Assembly: GCF_041956535.1 (NCBI RefSeq)
Contig: NW_027192199.1
Location: 763,693-827,692 of the forward strand
Direction of reading: 5' to 3'
Source: Calcarisporiella thermophila CBS 279.70
Taxonomy: Eukaryota; Calcarisporiellomycota
DNA length: 64,000 nucleotides
The stretch's first letter is position 1. Each line of letters opens with the position of its first letter. A program made the position numbers and the translations under genes. The notes under the pieces are model-generated. The model ran no database searches, was not told the origin of the DNA, and worked only from the letters and a program-made list of their open reading frames with translations. Of this stretch, positions 33,279-44,100 are shown in pieces.

Positions 33279-35809
33279 ATGCATTTTGTCATTATCCTCC
33301 TTCCTCTAATCACGCTAGCAGCATGGCTTCGTGGCTTCTCTATCCACCGCAGAGCTGTAGCGTCTCTTTACCCCATCGACACTCTGCCAGACGACCAAAC
33401 CATCGCGCAGCATACGCGGGGGCATTCTGACGAGATTGTTATCGGAGATAAACCTGATAATATATTTTACTTCATACAAGTACGGGCTCATCCATATAAG
33501 ACGGATTGATGCTTGCCTGTTCAATATCTTATGACTAATCATTACTCTCTAGGTATCTGATCTCCATATTTCCCGACACCATACATCAGGGGGCACAATC
33601 CACTTTCTTCACTTTCTTTCTACAGCCCTTCCCCAAATTTCTCCCTCCAATGTCTTCGCTACAGGAGATCTGACTGATGCCAAGGATGCTAAGAAGCTTA
33701 TTGGATTACAGTATCTTGAGGAATGGCTCCTATACAGAGCAGCTCTTGAAGAATCGGGAGTGCTTCGATATCCCGGCTTTTATAGAGACGTGCGTGGAAA
33801 TCATGACACCTTTGGGGTTTCCGGATGGGAAAGCAAGGGTAATTATTATCGTGATTTTGGGGCAGACGGAGGGCATCCTGGGTGGGTTCTGAAGGAAGAG
33901 AAAGAGTTTGGGAGGTATGCATTTGTGGGGCTAGACGCATGCCCCAAACGAGGGCCATCCCGTCCATTAAATTTCTACGGATACATGGATAATGCTGACA
34001 TGGATGAGCTCGATAAGACCATGATGGAGCTGAAGGGATACAACCATACTTTTGTTGTAAGTATTTGCATGGGAATGCTTTTAAATGTGGAGAGATGATT
34101 GACGGCATCACAATTTTGGGATAGCTGGCACATTATCCGACAACCTCTATCCTTTTTGGAAAAACAACTAAAGGTGGGAAAACATTTAATGAACTTTCTT
34201 CCCAGTTCAGCACATACCTCTGCGGACATCTTCATAAACTCATACCAGGTATTTTTCAGGTTTTTTTTATATATATCTTTATCAATGTAACCTGCTCATC
34301 ACCAAAAACTGATGCGTTTTTATTTCAGGCGTGGGGGATACTCTACAAGCATATCAGCCTTCTGGCTTTCTCGAACTCGAGCTTGGGGATATGAAGGCAC
34401 ATGCTCTATACCGTGTTATGGCTGTTGACCATGACCTAATTTCCTTCACGGATGTCCCTCTTCCACTGACCAAGATCCCCACCAAAGAATCTGTCGATCT
34501 GCGCACCTCACCACTTCTTCCCGCGCGTATCCCCTCTCCTCCTGTTGTCCTCGTTACCAACCCAAAGGATGCGCGATATTTCATCCCAAACCGCGAGCCA
34601 CTTGACCGCCTTCGACGCAGCACCCATATTAGAATGCTGGTTTGGGCTGATATGGAGATTCAAAAGATTCAGGTCAGAGTGGATGGCAAAAACTATAAAG
34701 AACAGGTGGAATACCGAGGTAAAGGACAGAGGCTGGACCTGAAGGGGGGAAAGGGCGGGAGACCAGGAGAATACATACCACTCTGGGTTGCCCCATGGAG
34801 GCCTGAACTCTACGATGATGGCCAGGAGCATACTATGGAAGTGGTGGCAACAGACGTGGAGGGCAAAGTAGGACGGACGCATATCACATTCAGGGTAGAT
34901 GGTGAACGCGCTCCGATTAATGGTGGACCTGGAGAATGGATCATTTCCAACGATTTTACCTATATTGTAAGTGGGATGATAGGCTACGGTGTCATTCATA
35001 TTTGATCTCTTTTGGCTAACTCTCTTCTGATTTTGCTCCAGTCGAAATTTGTTTTCCTCACCGTGTATCTAACCACCACCCTCCTATTTCTACTCCTTCC
35101 GAAACTCGCACTCGCCTATCTAACTCTGACTCGCCAACGGGGCGCTTTTCTTGCTTGGTTGAGTGCACGGTGCCAGCAGTCGCCCAGTAAAGTGGACGGT
35201 ATCCTTCGCAAGGCTAGCCACTTTGTGTGTATCTGGACGCTTCGCTTCTTACTCTTGGCCCAAAGGGCGCACCTGTTTTATCCCCTCTATGCATATGCTC
35301 TCTATGTGTCTGCTTTCCCTTGGTTCTACCTGAAATTCGTGCAGCCGTCAGAGGGGGAACGGATCGATGGAGGGGGCTGGGGGTACTACTATCTTTATGG
35401 TCTTAAAATCGGCTCGGAGTGGATTCCCCTAGTGGATACCTGGTGGTGGGGTACCTGGGATCTTACGTTTGCCCTGGTGTTGCCTACCCTTTACCTTGCC
35501 CGTCTCACTACCCCCGCACCTACAAGCGTGAAGCTCTGTGCCATAGGACTCTATCTTTGGCGCTGTAGCGAGACAATGGCGCTCGGCTGCATCTATGGTG
35601 GGTGGGCAAGCGTGGTTCGAGGAGTGATGTTCTGGTGGTGTGTGGCAGCGGGAGCATTAACCCTACACGCGATGAACGTGTTCGGAGGAAAAGGGGGCAG
35701 AAGAGTGGTGCGTGAGTGGGTGGGAAGACTGCGAATGTCCATGTCCGTTGGATGGCGAAAATTGCACGTTGGACACTGGAAACGACGTTCTAGCAGAAAA
35801 AGAATCTAG
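33279..35809 (+). CDS. TMEM62: TMEM62-like membrane metallophosphoesterase
   Basis: Exons 33279-33479, 33553-34056, 34125-34248, 34329-34966 and 35042-35809 give 744 residues. An N-terminal hydrophobic segment (FVIILLPLITLAAWL) leads to a calcineurin-like phosphoesterase fold with all metal-binding motifs: VSDLHISR, ATGDLTDAK, RGNHDTF, LAHYPTTS and YLCGHLHKL. A beta-rich domain follows (FLELELGDMKAHALYR, DHDLISFTD), as in animal TMEM62, and the last exon holds several transmembrane helices and WWWGTWDLTFAL. The active site most likely faces the lumen. Substrate is unknown in the family. Every intron closes in phase, and the acceptor at 34124 is the one that restores the GHLH exon. Confidence 0.88.
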
Positions 35810-36155
35810 ATCTTGCTTTTTTTTATTTTTGTTTGCCTTTTTTCATTTCTTTTTGGCCCTTACTTTCATATTTCATCCATTATACATTACGCTATCTTCT
35901 TTTGTGTGTGTTTTTCAGATATATATATATGGTCTGGAGTGGCCCCTTGGGGGCCTAGAGTTGTTTTTCAAAAATCCTGTTTATCGTTTCTCCTTTGCTT
36001 TTTCTCGCATTGTTGTAATAAATATATTCCGACAACATTAAAGAGGTGAATAGGACATGAAGCTAACAACAGACACCTTTTTAGAGTAAGTAGAATAGAT
36101 TATGGGGAAATGGGAATATGTAAGATTAAGTTCTGAAATTGGATTATTGTGCGAG
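35810..36155. other. Convergent 3' intergenic region
   Basis: T-rich downstream of TMEM62 and A-rich toward the sensor gene. Contains a TATATATATATGG stretch and AATAAATA. No gene. Confidence 0.6.
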
Positions 36156-39100
36156 CTACTTTCTTGGCCCTGAATAGGTTCGCCACCCTAGCGAATTCTC
36201 TTGCATTAGAGGGGGTGAAATCTCGATCGTCCCATTCTCTGACACCTGAGCGATTAGCTCCTCCCCTTCGCCTCCTTTTCTCAGCCTTCTTCTGCGTTTA
36301 TAGGCGGTAATGATAATGGCTGTCAGTCCGATATAGGCGGCCACGGCAGCAGCAACGGAAACCCCAATGACAAGTCCCTTGTTATCACTAACCCCTTCAG
36401 CCTCTGGTTGGCCACTCCTTAGGCTGCTGTCGGTAGTCGCGCTGTTATTGTTCCCTACAAAAATAGGAGGTTTATCTATCGAGAGTTAAGGAAAATAAAA
36501 AATAAAGAGTTAGTGAGAGGGAAAAGACCAGATGAAACCAGACTGCATCCATCCTACCCTGCGAATCCTTAATTACCAGCGAAAAAGAAGAGTCAAAAAA
36601 CTGTGTCAACTTTCCGTTAGGATTCGTGTACAAAGAGCTTGATCGATCCTTTAACACTCTATCCAGATTTCCAACCACCTCTTTTGGCACGGCCATGGTC
36701 ACCAATATTCCACCCTCGTTGTCCGAGTTTTCCAAGTTGATCTCCCGCTTCATCATTGCTCTCTTCCGACGCTTACCACCATTGGTAGCATCGCTGATGC
36801 TAAGCACAACTATTTTCGACATCGGCACGTTCAAACCAACAGCAAGGTCATTTGGAAGAAAGTTGACGATCTGGGCAGCTAGCGTCGAGTCTCTACACAC
36901 CTGCTCATAGCTGGGTGGCAATACAGATGGAGGAATAATGAAAGATTTTCAGATTTTAGAAAGGGATATTCGCAGCTAACATAACTTGTTTTTGAGCTAT
37001 ACTTACGGGATAATGTTTAATTTCATCGTTACGGCGCTGCTGCCAGCTGGCATGGATGCATGAGGATTTGGGATAATAGCGTCAGGCAGTTGGCGTGATG
37101 CTGGTTGCGACGAGGTTGATACTTCTGTTGGGCCGGCAGTATTGGCAGTAGTCGTGGGCGAGAATTGGACGGTTTCTGGGAGCCAAGGCTCGAATGAGGT
37201 TAAAGGCTCTTTCTCATTGCTACCCTTCGTTTTGCTGGGTTGATTGGCTTTGTCACCGCTATCACTGCCATCTCCTCCACTAGTGGTTTGACCGCCGTTT
37301 GCTTTAACTTCTCCATTGCCCTCCTTAGGTGCGGCATCACCTCCGACCTCCTCTTGGCTAATTTGTACAGGGTTGACTTCCACTGGCTTGTTATCGCCAA
37401 GCTTAATCTCTGCTACCGTTTCTACCCCAGACTTTTCTTTGGGTGGCGTGCCTTCATTCGGTTTTGCTTCGCCCTGATTATCGGCAATCGGCTTGGCCTC
37501 TCCCTGCTTCTTCTCTTCCGATTTCTGCTCATCTGGTTTCTCACCCCCCGGATTACCGACATCGAGGGTCGCCTTAACTATCCCTTCCCCTCCTGCCTTC
37601 TTATCCTCAGGATTTCCGGCGCCAAGTATTACCTGAATCAAACCCTCCTCTCCCGATTTCTTGTCCTCTCCTGGCTTGTCATTGACGGGCTTTTCCTTGC
37701 TACGATCTCCATCGTCGGTCTTCTTATCTCCTGTCCCTTCTACTCCAGACTTTTGCTCGTCCACACTTCCTACTCCCCCTAACTCTACTCCGAGATTAAC
37801 GCCTGCCAACTTTGTATCCCCTGGTCCACTATTACCAGGCTCCTTGGGTTTTACATCGTCGAGCTTCCTCTCTCCAGCTTTTAGCTCGTCCACCTTGTCA
37901 ACTCCTCCCAGCTCTACCCCGAGATTAACGCCTGCCAACTTTGTATCCCCTTGTCCACTATTACCAGGCTCCTTGGGCTTTGCATCGTCGGGCTTCCTAT
38001 CGTCTTGCTCATCTCCTCCAGACTTTTGCTCGTTCACCTTTCTTGCCTCCCCCAAATCTACTCCGAGATTAACGCCTACCAACTTTGTATCTCCTGGGCC
38101 ACTATTATTGGGCTCTTTTTCTTTGGGCCTTTCACCCTTCGTTTCCTCTTCAGATTTGCTGTTGCTTGCGACTTGTTTGTTGGCCTTATTTTCTTCGGAA
38201 TTGCCGTTCTCCACTATTTTTTCAGCCGATTTCCCACTGTCAGACCCCTTTTCGCCCTTACCCTCTAACCCGAATAACGAAGCTCCCACATTAACCTCTG
38301 TCAGCTTTAAGCCTCCTGAATTGATATTATCGGATTTTCCCTCCCCAGGCTTCCTATTTTCATTCTCTCCGTCTACAGGCTTTTTGTCACTAAAATCTCC
38401 AATGGCTGCCTCCCTACTCTCAGATTTACCCCCTTCGGACTTGTTATCCTCTGATTTTCCTCCACTAGGATTTAGTCCATCCTTCTTCCCAGATTCTATA
38501 GACTCATTTTCCTGCTTAGCGTTTATTTGCTTTGTATTATCTGAAGTGCCATTGCCAAGTATCTTATCCGCAGGCTTTTCACCCCGAAGCGTGCCCTCTT
38601 TGGGAGCCTTACTCCCTGAAATCCCACCTCTTTCGTTATTTTCGCTCTGGGTTTCGGCCCCGAGTTTCTTATTACCCGAATTATCGTTTCCCTCATTTGT
38701 GCTCTGCCTAACTGCCTCCGTATTGATCTTGCTATTATTCGCTTCTGGTTCCTGGACGCGAGAATTCTGCTCTAAATTTACCTCTTTGACCTTCTCGATT
38801 GTCTGTCCTTTCTTTTCGGGTCTAGAGCCATCTGTCGAGCCACCTTCTTTTTTCTCAGCGTCGTCATTCGCGTCTACTAACTTGGCACTCTTTTCAAGCT
38901 TGGATGTTGCTTGTTCTTTCCTGGGATTCTCATCTTTGGTCGCTGCTACTTCCTTTTCGGGTTCTGTTGTCTTCGATTGCTTTGCTTCTTTAGTGGCCCC
39001 TCCTTTCGAGGGTTCTGACTCTTGTGTCACCGTACTCTTTCCAGTGGTATTATCATTCTACGGATTGAAAGGACAAGTTAAAAAGTGTATATTAGTTTTG

Positions 39101-39324
39101 GCAAAACTTAGAATCAGTCGATAGAAACATACAATCGCTCGCACTCTTATCCTCGAAACATGTTCAGTTCCTAGTCGAACTCCAGCTTCTGCTCTTTGGT
39201 CTAGCTCATACGCTGTTTTTTTTGGTCCCAATGAAGCCTCTCTGGGCGTCATAGCGGCGTGCGCAGAAGAAAGGACGAGGAGATATGCAAGTGTTATCGT
39301 GGTTATACTGTGCGCGCAAACCAT
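36156..39324 (-). CDS. Msb2-like transmembrane sensor with highly charged repeat ectodomain
   Basis: Exons 39324-39133, 39057-37007, 36910-36558 and 36475-36156 give about 971 residues. Signal peptide ends near SSAHA. About 650 residues of Lys/Glu/Asn/Gly-rich low complexity follow, including three tandem copies of a 43-48 residue unit with GDTKLxGVNLGVxLG. Next is a folded region (residues 748-865): LAAQIVNFLPNDLAVGLNVP, ISDATNGG, ILVTMAVPKEVV, SSSLYTNPNGKLTQFFD. This matches the membrane-proximal domain of fungal Msb2-type signalling mucins upstream of Cdc42/MAPK. A KRRKRAMMKR cluster inside it could be a protease site. One TM helix (about 900-922), then a basic RRRRLRK stretch and a 45-residue tail. 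The ectodomain is not Ser/Thr-rich as in true mucins, so orthology is tentative. Confidence 0.7.
37780..38110 (-). repeat. Three tandem coding repeats in the Msb2-like protein
   Basis: The plus-strand landmark GAGATTAACGCC recurs at 37792, 37921 and 38065, i.e. periods of 129 and 144 bp (43 and 48 residues). A degenerate fourth copy (LKLTEVNVGASLFG, near 38290) lies upstream in the protein. Confidence 0.85.
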
Positions 39325-41181
39325 ATTATATTCAGGAATTACCTCTATCCACAACACAAAAAGAGGGGATAGCAAAGGAAAAATGGTTATTTAAGTATAT
39401 CTCTATGTATATATAAGGAGATATCAAGAAAACGCAAAACTAAAAATTGCAACACGTTGTATTGCTCTCTGCAAAACGAATGTGGGGGAGAATGAGAAAA
39501 GAAGGTGAAGGGATTGTTTGCTGTGACGAGGACGCAACCAACTTTTAGCGTCGACACGATCTTGGAGGGAGAAGCCAAAGAGGAGAGAAAAATGTCGAGA
39601 ACGCTGCAAGGCGAGAGGTGTTGAATTCTTCTTGGTGAATGTGTGACATGGCTTCGGTTGTTACCGAAGTCTGTGCAATTGGCCAAAACCGCTTGTTCAC
39701 AACAGGTTTGGCTATTAAAGCAAGACAAAACCGTGAACCACACATGGCCGAGTAGGACCTTCGATTGTGTACAATGGCGACTATTGAATGTTAAGAGGGC
39801 CACCGCCGCGGTAGGGCAGGGTTGTGGGGCATTTGTAATGTTGTGGGATACCAATGAGGCAAGTCCGATGCAAAGAACCTCCCAGAAGTTCATCTTGCGC
39901 GTGTGCCAATTCCTTCAATGCAAGCGAGACTCGATGTTGCGAGGTTTCCATTTTTGGCATGCGAAATCCAAGGATTATCCACATTTCAGTTTGGAACATG
40001 TAGGTTTCGCTTCTCTGATCCTCCACTCAACTTCTTGGTTACGCGCATCTGCAATCCACTGGTCTTGAAAGGCTATATTGGTCGATATCCTAGCCGTATT
40101 TTGTGGAGTGCTCTTTAGTGCTAGCATTTTCTTCCATCATGGTTTCCCTTCACCTTTGCTTGTTACATGAGGAGCTGCCAAGCTGAGGCCAGTCCCCTGT
40201 GCCCCTTCCCCTCATGCTCAAGTGGTGCGCAGCATTCCGAGGAAACGTAGCTCTCTATCGTTGGTTACTCGAATTATATGGGATGGGAATAGTTACACTC
40301 GCTCGAGTGTAACCACTTGACACTTTCCAAGTTTCTCGTGATAGCCATCCGGCAATATTAATCCAGTAATACGAATAGGGCTGCACCGTTATGGCGGCCC
40401 TATTGTCATCCGCAGTGCGCAACAGATATGACAAGGTTCATAACGCGTTGAATGATTCCGAGGGCTTATCTTTTACAGGCCTTCAAAAATCTAGCGCTCA
40501 GAGCGATAAACCATTGTATGTGTAGGCTAAGCAAACATGCATATTGCTTTGGGAGCCACCGCTCTGTGTATTCATGATCAATACAGCTGATGAATCAAGT
40601 AAGTCAAGGGTGGCGTTTTTCTTTGATTCTTTTTTGTCTTTCGAACATTTAACTTCATAGCCATCCAATATTTATTTTTTCATATAGTGTATTAATGCAT
40701 AAAGAGCAACGTTGCTTCCACCCTATTATCCCACATAACTTTACTCTCTTAACCATCCTTTATGTTTTATGTAACTGATTCATTTTATCACAGCCTTTTC
40801 TCCGTAATTAAGACCCAAGACTGATCAAAAAAAAGCAAGTGAAGGGCTGTGCAAACGTTTACATAGGGCAATTGAGGCATTCTGACGTTCCTGTGGGTTT
40901 GTGTCACTTTAATTTCTCTAACTTTTCAATATTGGTTAAAAATAGGATTGAAGCTTCCCCGGATAACGTGTCGGTTCTCCCCAACAGACTTGATTTGCAC
41001 GTCTTTCTCTTGATGAGCTAAAGAGTCCTTCTTTACAGTCTACACTTGTTATCTTGATAGATATGTTTGTTACCGCTAGTGAATGAAGAAAGTTTATCCA
41101 AAGAAATAAAAAAAACAAGACCGCAGATATAAATTACAAAAGGAAAAAGCTAGCAAAGGAAAATATAAATTTTGTATAATA
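39325..41181. other. Gene-less 1.9-kb region upstream of the sensor gene
   Basis: Open frames of up to 168 codons exist on both strands around 39400-40070, but none has a signal, domain or splice context, and overlapping frames on opposite strands argue for chance. Base composition near 39650-40300 is more balanced than in other spacers. A CGAGTGTAACCAC / GGTTACACTCG-like inverted repeat sits near 40290-40315. Confidence 0.5.
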
Positions 41182-41197
41182 CTACCAGAATGCGCAC
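41182..41197 (-). other. 16-nt terminal exon of TOR
   Basis: After a CATACAG acceptor the last exon reads GTGCGCATTCTGGTAG: one base completing Trp, then Cys-Ala-Phe-Trp-stop. It supplies the invariant C-terminal FATC residues. Confidence 0.9.
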
Positions 41198-44100
41198 CTG
41201 TATGGAACAGCCAAAGTTCAGTATACGAGAATGAAGAACGCCATAATAAACGATCTTACCATCCAACGTAGCTCTGACACAGATTGTCGATGGAACTTGC
41301 CTGTTGAATTAGTTTCTCCACTTGCGCTGAAACATCCAATGCCACCGCCGGATTGAAGTCTCGACCTGTGTATGAGAGCATCAAGGCGTGTGTTAGAGAA
41401 GGAAATGAATATGAAACAGAATGTTGGATGGATTACCTGTTAGCTTGTTGGACACTCGGTGTATGACAGCAACAGCACGCTGGTTCTTGCCCTCGTCTAG
41501 CTCTAATTAACCATCGAAACCAATCAATATACCATACACCCTTTCCATCCCATAGCCTCCATTTACCCATATTGATAGCCTCGCTCTCTAGCCCCTGCAA
41601 CTTTCGACTATCACGCACGTTCTGCTGAGCCTCCTCTTCGTCGTCATTGGCCCTTTCCTTCTGGGAATTCGGCTCATTCTCTGCCCGCCCTTTACATCAT
41701 TGGCAAAATGAAAAAAAATAGTGAGAATTAAGATGCAGCCGGGGCATAGGGGTTTTGAAAGAAGGCCTACCTTTTTGTTTCTCGGCGTTTGGCATAAACA
41801 GCCGGAAATTCAATAGGGGATCATACACGAACGCCTCCAGCACGGCCATAAGACTCTCCTTGTTTTCGCGCAACACGCGCATCACGTGCTCGCTGGTGAT
41901 GCGGTAGCTGCCCTCAATGCCGCTCACTTCCATTGCGTTGACAAGCATACGAGTCAGCCGGAACGGCACCCGTTCTGGCAGCTTCTCACGGTTCATGGCA
42001 ACTGAAAATCGACAATTCATCCCCCCCCCCCCCCGCGGATGGATTAGATTATTGCGTATGAAAACGCCACAGAAATGTCTATGCTTTACCTTCAAAACAG
42101 TCGCCAAAGTCAATATGAACCACGCGTCCCGTGGTCCGCTCCAGCATCAGGTTCGATGGATGCCGGTCGCCCAATCCGAGAATGTAGCCCACCATGGACA
42201 TCACCGCCAACGAACGAGTATAGTTTGTCCGCCGCTCTAGCCATGCTTCAGAGCTCCTGCTACGTAGCCAGAGTATGTGGTATAGGTCCTGGCCAGTTGT
42301 ATTCTCCATCGCATGTTCAAATACCTCCACCTTTTGCAGGAGAGTGAGATTGTCGTAGTCGGGTGCCATCTGGAGCATAAGACGATGCTCACAGTTGAGA
42401 AGGATAGACCGGCTCTCACGGTATTCCCGGATGAGGGCGTGCAGAGTGTCAGTGTTGGGCACCCAGCCGAGAAGACCAGAATTGGGCGAGAGCGGTATGG
42501 CAGCGTACCGAACAATTTGTAGGTGACGCCGATGGGTTTCCGGGTCATTCGTAAGAAGGGCGTTCACCAGCCCAAACAGCTGCATCACGCGTTCATCCAG
42601 CCGCAGATCCTCATGGCCTAATAAAATAAAAAATACACGCACACGTGTTCTCTATGTTAGGCTGTAGAAAGCCAGTTAGAAAGAGCTCCTATCCTTCACC
42701 TTTCAGCAGATATTGGTATTGTTGTCCATCCGTTCCCATTACAGTAAGTTTACGCGGCCGTTGTTTCGAGGTTATTACGTTCAGCACATGGTGAAAAGAG
42801 GCAATTTTCACGGCAGGCTCGCCCCCCCGGTAGGTTCCCGGGACGGCAAGCTCCAGGTTGCGAGCTTGCTCCAACTGGGGTGAGACGTACTGCAGCTCGA
42901 GTGAGTTCAACTGCTGTAGTAGTTTGCCTGTGCGCTTGAAAACCTAAAATTAAAAGCCAAAATGAGCTCTCCACACTCTACACGTTTGGAGCTAAAAGTA
43001 CTTGATAATAAAGGTCCCACGCTTGGTTAAGATCATTGACGTCGTGTGTCCTTTTGTAGCGTGAACACCAGTCCTGGGCTTCTTGTAGGTCGCGTCCGCA
43101 AGACTGGCTAAATGCAATCTCGCTTAATGTTTCCGGGCCCTAGAATCGAATACGCACAATTTCGATTAACAATTAGTATCCTCTTGGATGGATAATGAAG
43201 ATGCGATTGACGATTTACTCTCTCCAACATTTTATGTAGCGGGTCCAAGGTGGAAAACATGCCCTCGACACTGTGGTTTCCGAAATATTGCCGCGACGCT
43301 TCCTCAAGCCCCTCGTGCCACAGCTCATGCCACAAGATAGCGACTCTAATCAATTCTTGGCTCACCAGGAGGGCTTGCTCCACCAAGAGTGGACAATGCC
43401 CGCGCATCTTATCCATGATGGCAAGAGCTGCACTGCGCCGCATCTGGTTCAGCGACTTACTCGCAACCATGAGGGAGTAGAGGAGGGCTTGTGGGTGCGC
43501 CTGGCCGACCTCCGAGAGCAGTTGGAGTATGAGGCGACGGACATTCGCTTCGGGAGCATGAATGCGAGCAATGAGCTGAGGAATGACTTGGAGCCAAGTG
43601 TCGACGCTGACTGTGTTGAACCCCTCGGCAATCGCATTGTAGACGTCTTGCTGATAGCCGTAACTGAACCAAAGGGTGAGCAAGCGTAGTGTGTCCTGTA
43701 GGGAGCTGCCTTTTGAGAGTGCAATAGAGCGGAAAAATCCTATCAAAATTGGTAGAGAAAGCGATGAGGGAATTGCGGGATCGACGAAATGATCCATTCT
43801 ACTAGGTACCTCGCACAGCCGGGACGATATGCTGTGCCAGCATGTTTGGCAAAAATGAGGTCCCGCTCTTTTCATAGTACTTGATCACTTCAAAGTTTGC
43901 CAGGGCCCAGGTGTGCCAAGCTTTGTACCAGTTGGGATCATGTTGGGTCGCGAGGGAGAGCGAGTGTAAAACCTTGGGGATAATTTCATCATCGAGCTCG
44001 TCGTGCAGCACTATCTGCCACTCGCCTTGCTTCAAATAGCATCGGGCCAGTAGGCGAGTGCACTCTTCGGGGCTGGGCATATTCGAAATTGAATGAGGCT

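Noticed and set aside
37661-39124. 487-codon plus-strand open frame
   Set aside because: It is the antisense of the Lys/Glu/Asn-rich repeat exon of the Msb2-like gene; its Ser/Pro/Leu/Phe composition is the mirror of those codons, and the minus-strand reading has signal peptide, introns and TM.
39387-40068. 168-codon minus frame and 141-codon plus frame
   Set aside because: They overlap on opposite strands, contain no signal, domain or splice context, and have the composition of chance frames.
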